Shown: positions 1 through 8,705 of the stretch, in pieces
How positions within the stretch are numbered: the first letter of the stretch is position 1
Layout of the letters: each line of letters begins with the position of its first letter
NCBI GenBank assembly: GCA_016699835.1
Contig: CP064987.1
Coordinates: forward strand, 2,976,001-3,040,000
DNA from: Phycisphaerales bacterium
Lineage (GTDB): Bacteria > Planctomycetota > Phycisphaerae > Phycisphaerales > UBA1924
DNA: 64,000 nt
Direction: 5' to 3'
Notes under the pieces: generated by a model
Databases searched by the model: none
What the model was told of the DNA's origin: nothing
Seen by the model: only the letters and a program-made list of their open reading frames with translations
Position numbers and translations under genes: made by a program

Positions 1-171
1 GATTCAATCGAGTCATGCGTCGTTGGATCATTTCAAACAGCGAGATTTGCAGGCTTCATCGGCCCCTTGGACAACTCCGATCTACCGGGGACACGACTGG
101 CCAAAAGCCTAACCGGTGGGAGGGCAAAATGCAAGCCTCGGGCGTCAAATCCCTGCAATATCGAGTGAAAT

Positions 172-1560
172 CTAACGGAACATCAGCACGATGTTCCCGA
201 TCAGGCTCAAGGCCAGGGCAACTATGAGCGCAATCGCGAGGGATCGGCGGACCATGGGGACGTCCGGCTCAGAAATCGCGATCTCGCCCGGGGCGGCCGC
301 GGCCTCGGCCTTGACGAGCGACGCGAGGTCGGCCTCGCCGAAGTCCTTGTGGGCGATCGGGGGTGATTTTCCCTCGCGGAGCGCCCGAAGATCGACGAGC
401 AGGTCGGCACAGTTCTGGTAGCGGGCCTTGGGCGAACGGGCCATCATCCGCTCGATGACCTCGGAGATTCCTGCCGAGAGACGGGGATTGACGTGGTCTG
501 GGGCGACGAGGTCGGCCTTGAGGTGCTTGTGCATGACGGCGGAGGGGTTCTTGCCGTCGAAGGGGACCGAGCCGGTCACCATGTGGTAGAGCGTGGCGCC
601 GAGGGAGTAGATGTCCGCGGGGGGGCCGATGTTCACCTCGCCTCGAATCTGCTCGGGGCTGATGTAGTAGGGCGTGCCGAAGGCCTTTCCCTGCTCGGCC
701 TCGGCCATCTCGCGGTCGGAGATGGCCCGGGCGAGGCCCATGTCGGCGAGTTTCGCGACGCCCGTCCTGGTGATCATGATGTTCTTGGGCTTCACGTCGC
801 GGTGGATGAGGCCCTTGGCGTGGGCGTGCTGCAACGCCTCGGTGATCTGGATCACGATGTCGATCGCGTCGGACTCGCTGTACTTCTTGTTCTTGACGAT
901 CTCGTCGTAGACGGTGTTGCCGTCGACGAACTCCATCACGAAGTAGTGGTAATCGCCGGCCTTGCCGACGTCGAAGGCCTGCACGATGTTGGGGTGGTTG
1001 AGTTGGGCGGCCGAGCGTCCCTCGGCGTAGAACCGCTCGATGAACTGCGGATTGCTCGAGAACTTCCGCGGGAGGACCTTGATCGCGACCTCACGATCGA
1101 GGCTGAGTTGCTTGGCCTTGAAGACCGTCGCCATCGCGCCAGCACCGAGTTTCCCCAGCACCTTGTACCCGGGGATCTTCTGCCCGCTGCGCTCGGCGGC
1201 GAGGATCTCCTTCAGCCGATCGATCTGGCGCTGCGTGACGTACGAGTTGTTGATGAGCAGTTCGGCGAGCGAGCGCTGGTTGCGCTCCTCGGCGAGTGAC
1301 TTCGATTGCGTGAGGCAGTGCTGGACTTCCTCGGGTGTCGCGAGGCCCTGGTCGATGACGAGACGGCCGAGTTGCGTGTCGACGTTCGTGCCGTTCTTTG
1401 CGAGTTCGGCCTGGACCTCTTCGGGCGAGACGACCGGCCCCGTTGAGCCATGGCTGACGGCGCTCGCGACGCCCGTGGCGCGCGGATCGAGAGGCGCGGT
1501 CTTCCCGGGATCGCGTCCGAGGTCGCGCTGAGGCTCGTGATGTTGTTCCGCGTTGCTCAT
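172..1560 (-). CDS. Membrane-anchored serine/threonine protein kinase
   Basis: Hanks-type Ser/Thr kinase of about 462 residues. The glycine-rich loop (LGAGAMATVF) starts near residue 135, the catalytic HRDVKPKN motif is near 258, and an APE-like SPEQ follows. The magnesium loop reads ADMGLA rather than DFG; a D-x-G variant is tolerated in bacterial kinases. Residues 45-115 hold two helical repeats (LGRLVIDQGLATPEEV, AELLINNSYVTQRQID) like the GspE/MshEN N-terminal region. A single hydrophobic segment near residues 440-460 with a very short tail anchors the C-terminus, which is an unusual place for the anchor. ATG at 1560 is chosen; an in-frame GTG lies five codons upstream. The next genes, divergently transcribed, encode pseudopilins, but a functional link is only inference. 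Its substrate is unknown. Confidence 0.93.
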   Translation of the reverse strand: MSNAEQHHEPQRDLGRDPGKTAPLDPRATGVASAVSHGSTGPVVSPEEVQAELAKNGTNVDTQLGRLVIDQGLATPEEVQHCLTQSKSLAEERNQRSLAELLINNSYVTQRQIDRLKEILAAERSGQKIPGYKVLGKLGAGAMATVFKAKQLSLDREVAIKVLPRKFSSNPQFIERFYAEGRSAAQLNHPNIVQAFDVGKAGDYHYFVMEFVDGNTVYDEIVKNKKYSESDAIDIVIQITEALQHAHAKGLIHRDVKPKNIMITRTGVAKLADMGLARAISDREMAEAEQGKAFGTPYYISPEQIRGEVNIGPPADIYSLGATLYHMVTGSVPFDGKNPSAVMHKHLKADLVAPDHVNPRLSAGISEVIERMMARSPKARYQNCADLLVDLRALREGKSPPIAHKDFGEADLASLVKAEAAAAPGEIAISEPDVPMVRRSLAIALIVALALSLIGNIVLMFR

Positions 1561-1962
1561 GTCCGACGCCACCACGCTTTGATGCCGACCGGAGGAGAGC
1601 GCCGGTCGGCCTGAGTCCTTCAGGCCGCCTCCGCGACCGATGCGCGGGGCATGAACCTAGAGGCTCAAGGAGAAATCGTCAAATCCGAGACGTCGGCAGA
1701 GGAACATTCCCGGGCAGTTCGCACAAATCCCCACGTCGGCCCGGATCTCGGTACGAGTGGCGCAGCACAATGGTTGCGGAATACCAAACAAAATGCTATT
1801 AGACACAATGTGAGGATTGGGCATTTTTTGTGGAATTGACTGAAGTCTTGAAGAAGTATGAATCTCGATAGAACCCAATGCCGAGATTCTGGTATAGTTC
1901 TGAAGTATCGCGGTGGGGAGTCCGCGCGTTTTCCATAGAAACACGGATTATGGAGTCTCGCC
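1561..1962. promoter_or_regulatory. AT-rich intergenic region with a perfect inverted repeat
   Basis: No gene is supported here. The region separates the divergent kinase and pseudopilin genes and is visibly richer in A+T than its surroundings. A perfect 8-bp inverted repeat (GAATCTCG at 1860-1867, CGAGATTC at 1882-1889, 14-nt spacer) sits about 75 bases upstream of the pseudopilin ATG. A weak promoter-like pair, TTGACT at 1836 and TATGAA at 1857 (15-nt spacer), and a TATAGT at 1893 are also present. The inverted repeat could be an operator or an RNA hairpin. The promoter assignments are tentative. Confidence 0.35.
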
Positions 1963-3012
1963 ATGGATTGTACTTGGCTCGGTCAAGCGCCCCACCCGAC
2001 ATACGTCAGAGATTTCTCTAGAGAACATTTATCTGATTATCCCCTGCGAGATGTCGTAGGGCGGCGAGCCAGCCATTGGCGGCTGGGTTTCACGCTGATC
2101 GAGTTGCTGGTGGTCATCGCGATTATCGCGCTCTTGATCGGCCTGCTCTTGCCCGCGCTCGCGAAGAGCCGGACACGAGCCCGTCTCATGGTCTCGATGA
2201 GCAATGAGCGGCAGATCACCACGGCGGCCCTTTTGTACCGTGAGGACAACAAGGGCAACATGCCGCTGTCTCCTTCATACAAGCCTTTTCCACCCGTGGG
2301 CAACTATCGACCACTTCCAAGACCTGTAGCGGAGTCCCGGCGTGTGTCGGACATTCTGGGGTGGGCGTCGTTCCTTTACGGCGGCAAAAATGCCCATGGC
2401 TATTGGTTGGGAATCAACCTTCGAGCGTACGACATGAACGCGAAGGACCGGTTGTTGAACCCGTATGTGTACTCGGATCTGGATTTCCCCGCCCCCCCGA
2501 ATGGCGCGGCATTCGGACCCAACGATTCGGGACGCACCGAGTTCAAGATGGACGTCTTCCGCGACCCCGGGGACAAACTCGTCTCGCGTCAGCACGTGAA
2601 CTACCCCACGGACTGCACCAGCGGATTCACGGCGTATGACTGCACGGGCACGTCCTACCAGGCGAACTTCAAATGGCTCCAGCAACTCCGCGACCCGCCA
2701 TTCCTGGCGTTCACAGGGAATGGACCTCTGATGCGGGCCTTTGACTTCGGGATGCTCCGAATGCGGAAGGCCGACGAGTTTTCGCCCTCGAAGTTTGTCT
2801 GGCTGAACGACCAGTTTTCGGATATCGTGGTGAACTGGTGGACCGCCGGGCACCAGGAGAAGAACGGGTTCGGCGACACCAACATGGGTGTGCTCGCCTT
2901 TCTTGATGGGCACGTTGGCTACGTGCCGATTCGGTCCGGGCATGATGCGGAGAGTTACTCGAACGAGCACTACAGCATGATCTTCGATGGGCTTCCGATT
3001 CCGCAGGACTAA
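1963..3012 (+). CDS. Prepilin-type N-terminal cleavage/methylation domain protein
   Basis: Type IV pilin-like (pseudopilin) protein of 349 residues. The prepilin peptidase motif is the G/FTLIELL boundary near residue 44, followed by a long hydrophobic helix (VVIAIIALLIGLLLPAL). The leader of about 43 residues is longer than usual; no better in-frame start was seen, and GGAG lies 7 nt before this ATG. The C-terminal part carries GVLAFLDGHVGYVP, the DGH motif typical of the large planctomycete pseudopilin families. It is a close paralogue of the next gene, sharing YRED, DYKG/DNKG, RPFP..GNYRP, the YWLG segment and NE.YSM near the end. It is probably cleaved by a prepilin peptidase and assembled at the envelope; the specific role is unknown. 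Confidence 0.85.
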   Translation: MDCTWLGQAPHPTYVRDFSREHLSDYPLRDVVGRRASHWRLGFTLIELLVVIAIIALLIGLLLPALAKSRTRARLMVSMSNERQITTAALLYREDNKGNMPLSPSYKPFPPVGNYRPLPRPVAESRRVSDILGWASFLYGGKNAHGYWLGINLRAYDMNAKDRLLNPYVYSDLDFPAPPNGAAFGPNDSGRTEFKMDVFRDPGDKLVSRQHVNYPTDCTSGFTAYDCTGTSYQANFKWLQQLRDPPFLAFTGNGPLMRAFDFGMLRMRKADEFSPSKFVWLNDQFSDIVVNWWTAGHQEKNGFGDTNMGVLAFLDGHVGYVPIRSGHDAESYSNEHYSMIFDGLPIPQD

Positions 3013-3237
3013 GTCGCAACGATTTGGTAGCGACGATGAAGGTTGGCCTAGAGTGAGTTGGTGGTGTGCGAGTGTGGAGGGGGGCGTCGGCCGAATCGTG
3101 AGGCGGGCGTGTGTGGTTGTGGGTGTATGTGGTGTTTCGGGTGTGCGTGTTCTGGTCTCGTTGGTGGGCGAAGAGTTCTTGAGACGGTGTGACGGACCAT
3201 TCGCGTGCGTCAGCGTCTCACAAAGGGGTGCCCCACG

Positions 3238-4221
3238 ATGGATCGAAACGAATCGGTGTGCCGTTGGCTGAGTCGAGTGATCCGCGGCGAGCGAGGCCGA
3301 CGGGGCTTCACTCTGATTGAGTTGCTCGTGGTCATCGCGATCATCGCGCTCTTGATCTCGTTGCTCTTGCCGGCGCTCAAGAAGGCGAGGATTCGGGCGC
3401 AGATTCTGATTTCGCTCAGTAATGCGCGTCAGATTACTGGTGCCGCGATGACCTATCGCGAGGACTACAAGGGCTTCATGCCCATGACGCTCAGTTATCG
3501 CCCATTTCCGGTCGTGGGGAACTATCGCCCCCAGACCAAGCGGCAGCGATCGGATATGAACGAGCACCTCGACGTGCTGGGTTGGTCCACGTGGTCGTTC
3601 GGTGGAGGGAACGGGCACGGATACTGGCTCGGTCAAGCGGCCCGCGCGTTCGACGTGCATGCCGCCGATCGCCCGATGAATCCCTATATCTATCCCGATG
3701 TCTCGTTCACCGCACCGGCGAATATGCAAGCCTTTGCCGCGAACGATCCGCAGCGGTCGGCGCTTCGTCTGGGTGTCTTCAGGGATCCCGGGGACAAGTT
3801 GAGCCAGCAGCACACGCCGTTCCCGCGCGGGTGTGACGAGTTTCTCTCGTGTTACTACTGCACGGGCTCGAGTTACCATTTCAATGCGAAATGGTGGAAT
3901 CAGCCCGAGGTCGTCACCTATCGCGCCTCTCAGGGAGCACGCGGATTCATGAACTCGTTCTACTTCGGGGCCCGGGTGCTCCAAAAGTCAGACTCGTTCA
4001 TCCCCTCGCGAATGGTCTGGCTCAATGACCAGAACACCGACCTCGTTGTGAACAATACGAACACGAACTACAAGCTCCGCAACGGTTTCGATGACATCAA
4101 TCGCGGTGTGCTCGGGTTCATGGATGGGCACGCGAGCTATCTGCCCGTTTTTCCGGGTAGCACGGCCTCAACGTTCATCAACGAGAACTACTCCATGTGG
4201 TTCGAGGGAATCCGCCCGTGA
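3238..4221 (+). CDS. Prepilin-type N-terminal cleavage/methylation domain protein
   Basis: A 327-residue paralogue of the preceding gene. The prepilin leader is short (about 22 residues) and ends in RRGFTLIELLVVIAIIALL. The rest is a globular domain with aligned blocks (TYREDYKGFMP, FPVVGNYRP, GHGYWLGQAARAFD, VFRDPGDKLS) and the C-terminal GVLGFMDGHASYLP motif. The ATG at 3238 is preceded by AAGGGG and preferred over an upstream in-frame alternative. The 225-bp gap before it is GT-rich without a clear gene. The pair looks like a tandem duplication that has diverged substantially. Known for the family: processing by prepilin peptidase and insertion in the inner membrane. The biological output is not known. 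Confidence 0.88.
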   Translation: MDRNESVCRWLSRVIRGERGRRGFTLIELLVVIAIIALLISLLLPALKKARIRAQILISLSNARQITGAAMTYREDYKGFMPMTLSYRPFPVVGNYRPQTKRQRSDMNEHLDVLGWSTWSFGGGNGHGYWLGQAARAFDVHAADRPMNPYIYPDVSFTAPANMQAFAANDPQRSALRLGVFRDPGDKLSQQHTPFPRGCDEFLSCYYCTGSSYHFNAKWWNQPEVVTYRASQGARGFMNSFYFGARVLQKSDSFIPSRMVWLNDQNTDLVVNNTNTNYKLRNGFDDINRGVLGFMDGHASYLPVFPGSTASTFINENYSMWFEGIRP

Positions 4222-4572
4222 TCGCGTATTTGTTCGTATGAAGTTCGGTTTTACGGCGATCTTCGCGGTGTTCGCAACCTAAAATACCGCATTCACGAAT
4301 ACTCTTGGTCGCGTATGACGAAGATTTTGTGTATCTTTGAGGTCACGGCACGTTTCGTTGAGTAGACCGGCCGGACCGAGTCGTGCGTGGGGTTGGAGTT
4401 CGGGTCTGTGGCGGGTTGAGACTCGCCGTGGGCTTGTTTGATGGAACCGTTCGCTTTCGACACCGCGGCAGGATCAACGGGCGTGCAAGCCTGTGAAGAG
4501 TCCGGCCGCCAAGCCGTACTTGCCCGTGGCATCGCTCTTCGATCGCCGGGCCTTCTGGACAAGGGGACAGGC
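4222..4572 (+). other. Intergenic gap, no gene seen
   Basis: This 351-bp gap between two pseudopilin genes starts AT-rich (4222-4345) and becomes GC-rich toward the next gene. An in-frame upstream extension of the following gene exists from 4438, but it has no prepilin character and the ATG at 4573 has a better ribosome site (AAGGGGA). I see no RNA gene or clear terminator. Confidence 0.4.
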
Positions 4573-5520
4573 ATGGAACGCACGACACGCCGGAACCGCA
4601 TGAACCTCACACGCTCCACGGCATCCACCTCGCGGGGCTTCACGCTGATCGAGTTGCTGGTGGTCATCGCGATCATTGCGCTTTTGATCGGGTTGCTGCT
4701 GCCGGCGCTCGGGAAGGCACGCAAGGCGGCGCAGAATCTGAACAGCCTTGTCAACATGAAGGGCTTCGGCAACTTCTTCGCGGCATACGCAGCGTCGTAC
4801 AAGGATGAGTTCCCGAATCCGTTCCCGACGCAGGCGACCGGCACAGCATGGATGCGGGCCACGAACCCGTGGGGCAACGGGTTCTGGCAGTTCGACAACT
4901 ATCCCGGTGGCGGCACACCGGCGCAGAGCGTCGGCGAGCCATTCTCCGTGTACGGCCTTTCGTATGAGATGCGGACGGATGATGTGTCACTGACGGCGGC
5001 GAAGAATCTCATCCACCCCGCGGATCCCTATTACGCGTCCTATTTCCGTCAGGAATGGAATAACCCCGCGGTGAACCTGACTGGCACGATCTTCCCGTCG
5101 TCGTATTTTTATTCGCCGACGTGCTGGATGAGGTCGGATCGGTACGCGGGTTCGACCCCCGTGATCGCGTCCGCGGCAAATGGGTACATGCTTCGTCGGA
5201 ACCGGTTCAGTGACGCCACCTTCCCCGACAAGAAGGTGCTCGTCTATGAGCGAATGGACTTCAATCGCAAATCCAAGCCGATACTTCCGTGGTTTGTTCC
5301 TGGGAGCCGTCCTGGTGTTCTGGCGGCCGATGGGCATTCGGACTATGTGATTACTTCGGACATCATCTCGAACACGGCGGCCCCGAACGTGACCGTGCCG
5401 ACGTTCGACAAGCCGCTGCTTTTCCCGAGCGGAATCATTGACTATGGCGATGACGACTATGGTGCGTCACCGGCCTACTTCCTCCGCACGCGGCTCGGCA
5501 TCAAGGGACGTGACTTCTAA
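4573..5520 (+). CDS. Prepilin-type N-terminal cleavage/methylation domain protein
   Basis: Third pseudopilin of the locus, 315 residues. It has a leader of about 23 residues rich in R, T and S, then GFTLIELLVVIAIIALLIGLLLPAL and a globular domain. The C-terminal DGH motif is present as GVLAADGHSDYV. Its body does not align closely with the two upstream pseudopilins, so it is a more distant relative. The start at 4573 is supported by AAGGGGACAGG just upstream. Its TAA overlaps the ATG of the next gene by one base, so the two are probably translationally coupled and work together at the inner membrane. Confidence 0.9.
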   Translation: MERTTRRNRMNLTRSTASTSRGFTLIELLVVIAIIALLIGLLLPALGKARKAAQNLNSLVNMKGFGNFFAAYAASYKDEFPNPFPTQATGTAWMRATNPWGNGFWQFDNYPGGGTPAQSVGEPFSVYGLSYEMRTDDVSLTAAKNLIHPADPYYASYFRQEWNNPAVNLTGTIFPSSYFYSPTCWMRSDRYAGSTPVIASAANGYMLRRNRFSDATFPDKKVLVYERMDFNRKSKPILPWFVPGSRPGVLAADGHSDYVITSDIISNTAAPNVTVPTFDKPLLFPSGIIDYGDDDYGASPAYFLRTRLGIKGRDF

Positions 5521-5822
5521 TGGGTGCACTCAGGGATTTCATTTCGCCCGACGGCGACAAGGTCTCACCGAAAGCGATCGGCGTACTCGCATTCTTTGTT
5601 GTCGCGGTGATCTTTGTGGGCTTTCAGGCCTGGCGCGTGATGGGCGGTGGTGAATCCGCTCAAGATCCACGGAAGACCCCAGAAGCCCTGGCCGCTCAAA
5701 GGGTCCAGGACGAGAACATGAAGCAGTTGCCACCAACTCCTCAGCCGGTCGGCACGGCTTCGAATGCACCGACGGAGGTCAGCCTTCCACGCGCAGGAAT
5801 GCCTCAGCAGGGCGGGAACTGA
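5520..5822 (+). CDS. Small single-pass membrane protein coupled to pseudopilin gene
   Basis: A 100-residue protein with one hydrophobic helix near residues 20-38 (IGVLAFFVVAVIFVGFQAW) and a polar, proline- and glutamine-rich C-terminal part. It is predicted to be a bitopic inner-membrane protein with an exported tail. The start codon overlaps the stop of the preceding pseudopilin gene (TAATG), which argues for translational coupling and a shared role. No recognisable domain is present. Small membrane partners of this kind are common beside planctomycete pseudopilins, but the function is unknown. Confidence 0.7.
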   Translation: MGALRDFISPDGDKVSPKAIGVLAFFVVAVIFVGFQAWRVMGGGESAQDPRKTPEALAAQRVQDENMKQLPPTPQPVGTASNAPTEVSLPRAGMPQQGGN

Positions 5823-5871
5823 GAGCATCCGGCCCCGCGAGGTATGGGTATTGTGAGAGTTGAGGGCTGAC

Positions 5872-6591
5872 ATGCGACATGAGCCGCAATCTCGCGTGGC
5901 CGTGATCCTTGCCGGCTGTGGCCGGGCTGACGGGAGCGAAATTCACGAGTCGGTGTGCGTGCTAGTGCATCTGGATCGGCTTGGGATCGCGTATCGGTGT
6001 TTCGCGCCGGATCTGGATCAGCCCGAGGTGATCGATCATGTCAGCGGTAGGCCCATGCCGCCGGGGACTTCGAGGCGGAACATGCTGGTCGAGGCCGCCC
6101 GCATCGCGCGGGGCGAGATCGACCCGATCGATAGGCTGCACGCGCGTGACTATGCAGGCGTGGTCTTCCCGGGTGGATTTGGAGCGGCGAAGAACCTCTG
6201 CAACTTTGCGAGCAAAGGCTCTGGTTGCACAGCAATCCCGCAGGTCGAGCGCGTCATCAAGGAGTTCCATGCCGCGCGGAAGCCGATCGCGATGTGCTGC
6301 ATCGCACCGGTGCTCGCGGCACGCGTGCTCGGGTCGGCGACGGGCGGGCCGGGGTGCCGCGTGACGGTTGGCGCCGAGGGAGATGCGGCGATCGCGGTCC
6401 GCGAGATGGGTGCAACGAATATCGAGAAGGTTGTGACCGAATCTCTGGTGGACGAGAAGAACCTGCTGGTGACGTCGCCCGCGTATATGTGTGAGACTGG
6501 GCCGCATGGCGTGTTCGTGGGGATCGGCTCGATGATCGAGGAGTTCGCGAGGCTGCTTGCGAGTTCGCCCGCGGCTCCTATGCATCGCTGA
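5872..6591 (+). CDS. elbB: Isoprenoid biosynthesis glyoxalase ElbB-like (DJ-1/PfpI fold)
   Basis: A 239-residue member of the ElbB/ES1 branch of the DJ-1/PfpI superfamily. N-terminal VAVILAGCGRADGSEIHESV matches the ElbB pattern. The nucleophile elbow appears as AMCCIAPVLAA near residue 142, and VVFPGGFGAAKNL precedes it. ElbB proteins have been linked to isoprenoid metabolism and weak glyoxalase activity in E. coli. It is cytosolic, with no signal peptide. ATG at 5872 is preferred; an in-frame TTG lies four codons upstream. The length equals the usual 215-240 residues. Confidence 0.88.
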   Translation: MRHEPQSRVAVILAGCGRADGSEIHESVCVLVHLDRLGIAYRCFAPDLDQPEVIDHVSGRPMPPGTSRRNMLVEAARIARGEIDPIDRLHARDYAGVVFPGGFGAAKNLCNFASKGSGCTAIPQVERVIKEFHAARKPIAMCCIAPVLAARVLGSATGGPGCRVTVGAEGDAAIAVREMGATNIEKVVTESLVDEKNLLVTSPAYMCETGPHGVFVGIGSMIEEFARLLASSPAAPMHR

Positions 6592-6712
6592 TCGCCCCGA
6601 CAAGCCTGATCTCGAGAGATTCGATCGGTCGCCGCGGAGTCCATACGATGTCGCCCGCCTGGGATGTCGCGAGCGCGGCCACTCGCCGAGGCGTTGGTTC
6701 GGACCTCTCGCG

Positions 6713-8665
6713 ATGCTGACGATCGAGAATCGCCCGAGGAATCTCTCCTGGCTTCACGCCGGGCCGCTGCTATTTGGGGATTGGGGGACGAGCCGTCTGT
6801 ATGTGCTCGGCTTGGCGTTCTACTACACCGGGCACGCGTCGGTGTGGTTCCTGCTGGCGATGTCGGTGATCATGGTGATCGTGGCGGGCGGGTACACGGT
6901 GGTCTGTCGGTGCTTTCCCGACGGCGGCGGGGTGTACACGGCGGCGCGGCAAGTGAACCCGACGCTCTCGGTGATCGGGGCGACGCTGCTCTTGTGCGGC
7001 TACATCATCACGGCATCGCTCTCGGTGGTGGAGGGGTTTCACTATGCGGGGCTCGCGCACGAGTGGGTGGTGCCGGCCTCGATCGTAACGATCGCGGTGA
7101 TCGGCATCATCAACTGGCTCGGGGCGCGATGGGCGGGACGGTTCGCCCTCGTGATCGCGATCGCGGCCGTGGCTGTCTCGGCGGTGATCGGGGCGATGTG
7201 CCTTCCGATGCTCCCCGCGGGTGTCAAGTCGATGACATTCAACGTGGACGGCGTGACCAGGGTCGGGGAGCGATGGGAGTCGCTGGTTCGCATCATCCTC
7301 GCGCTCAGCGGCGTCGAGGCGGTCGCCAATATGACGGGCCTGATGAAGAAGCCTGTGGCGCGGACGGCCAAGCGCACCATCTGGCCGGTGCTCATCGAGG
7401 TCGTGCTGCTCAATATGGTCTTCGGGGTCGCACTCAACGCGATGCCCGGACGCCTGGACACGACGACGCCCGACTATGTCGCGTATGAGATTCGTCAGGA
7501 CATCGAACCCGAGGATGTGCCGAGGGATGTGCGTCAGTATCGCGACACGGCGGTGAAGATGCTCGCCACGCACACGGCCGGAGAGATGTTCGGTCTCCAC
7601 GCGGGGCAGACCGTCGGTGTCGTCGCTGGGATCGTCTTTGGGATGTTGCTACTCTCGGCGGTGAACACGGCGGTGATGGCGATGGTCTCGGTGAAGTACT
7701 CGCTGGCGCAGGACGGCGAGTTGCCTCGCGCGCTGACACGACTGAACTATTCGGGCGTGCCCTGGGTCGGGCTGATCGTCGCCGTGGTCCTGCCCAGCGT
7801 GGTGCTGCTCTTGATCTCCGACGCGAAGGCGCTGGGCGAGTTGTACGCGATCGGCGTGGTGGGCGCGATCGCAATCAACTTTCTGTCGTGCGCGGTGAAT
7901 CGCGGGCTGGATATCACCACGTGGGAGCGGCGTGGGCTGTGGATCATGGGCGTCTTCATGTCGCTCGTGGAGATCACGATCATTGTCCGAAAGCCCATGG
8001 CGACGCTCTTCGCGGGCGTGATGGTGATCTCGGTGCTCGCGATTCGATTCGGGCTGCGGTCGCTTCGTCCCAGGGAGGGAGAGCCGGTCGCCGCGCCGAG
8101 CGAGGGATGGCTCGCGGCGCTCAGGGCCGCGCCGGCGAAGATGCCCGCGGATGCGCCACGGATCATGCTCGCCGCACGCGGGCAGGAGCAGGCGGAGTTT
8201 GCTGTGGACCTCGCGAAGAAGCGTGGCGGCGTGCTCTTTGCGATCTATGTGCGCACGATGCGATTGATCGACGTGGCGCCCGGGCAGTTGCCACGGGTCG
8301 AGAGCGATCCGCAGGCGCAGAAGTCGCTGGGGACGGTGGCGGTGCTCGCCCAGCAGTCAGGCGTCCCATTCTTCCCGATCTATGTGGTCTCGCCGACGGT
8401 CGCCGAGGAGATTCTCGATTACACGGTGACGTATGGCTGCGACACGCTGATCATGGGCAAGAGCCAGCGGACGCTCTTTGCGCGGCGAGTGTCGGGGGAC
8501 GTGGTCGCGAAGGTTGCCGAGACTCTGCCCGATGAGGTCTCGCTGGTGCTCCGTGCGACGAAACTCATGGCCCACGAGGTCCAGGCGACGGCGGCTCACC
8601 CGGCAAGCGTGGCCGGCGTGCAGGCCTCTTCCACGACGGACGAGGATGACGTCGGTCACGCCTGA
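6713..8665 (+). CDS. APC-superfamily permease fused to C-terminal UspA domain
   Basis: About 650 residues. Residues 1-480 contain roughly 12 hydrophobic helices with features of the amino acid-polyamine-cation superfamily (FGDWGTSRLYVLG near the N-terminus, then PDGGGVYTAARQVNP). Residues 500-640 form a cytoplasmic UspA-like domain (RIMLAARGQEQAEFAVDLAKKRGG, ending TLIMGKSQRTLFARRVSGDVV..LP..V.LVLRA). APC-Usp fusions are known in other bacteria, where the Usp part is thought to regulate transport. The substrate cannot be read from sequence. ATG at 6713 begins just before the first transmembrane region; the open frame extends upstream into elbB but without family similarity. Confidence 0.85.
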   Translation: MLTIENRPRNLSWLHAGPLLFGDWGTSRLYVLGLAFYYTGHASVWFLLAMSVIMVIVAGGYTVVCRCFPDGGGVYTAARQVNPTLSVIGATLLLCGYIITASLSVVEGFHYAGLAHEWVVPASIVTIAVIGIINWLGARWAGRFALVIAIAAVAVSAVIGAMCLPMLPAGVKSMTFNVDGVTRVGERWESLVRIILALSGVEAVANMTGLMKKPVARTAKRTIWPVLIEVVLLNMVFGVALNAMPGRLDTTTPDYVAYEIRQDIEPEDVPRDVRQYRDTAVKMLATHTAGEMFGLHAGQTVGVVAGIVFGMLLLSAVNTAVMAMVSVKYSLAQDGELPRALTRLNYSGVPWVGLIVAVVLPSVVLLLISDAKALGELYAIGVVGAIAINFLSCAVNRGLDITTWERRGLWIMGVFMSLVEITIIVRKPMATLFAGVMVISVLAIRFGLRSLRPREGEPVAAPSEGWLAALRAAPAKMPADAPRIMLAARGQEQAEFAVDLAKKRGGVLFAIYVRTMRLIDVAPGQLPRVESDPQAQKSLGTVAVLAQQSGVPFFPIYVVSPTVAEEILDYTVTYGCDTLIMGKSQRTLFARRVSGDVVAKVAETLPDEVSLVLRATKLMAHEVQATAAHPASVAGVQASSTTDEDDVGHA

Positions 8666-8705
8666 AACGCCCGCTTTTGCCGGGCGTCGTGAGTACGCTT
8701 GCGGC

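Noticed and set aside
493..1299. 268-residue plus-strand frame opposite the kinase
   Set aside because: It is the antisense shadow of the kinase gene, with V/G/L/D-rich composition and no domain.
2275..3984. 569-residue minus-strand frame across two pseudopilin genes
   Set aside because: It is antisense to two well-supported genes, with R/H/P-rich low-complexity composition.
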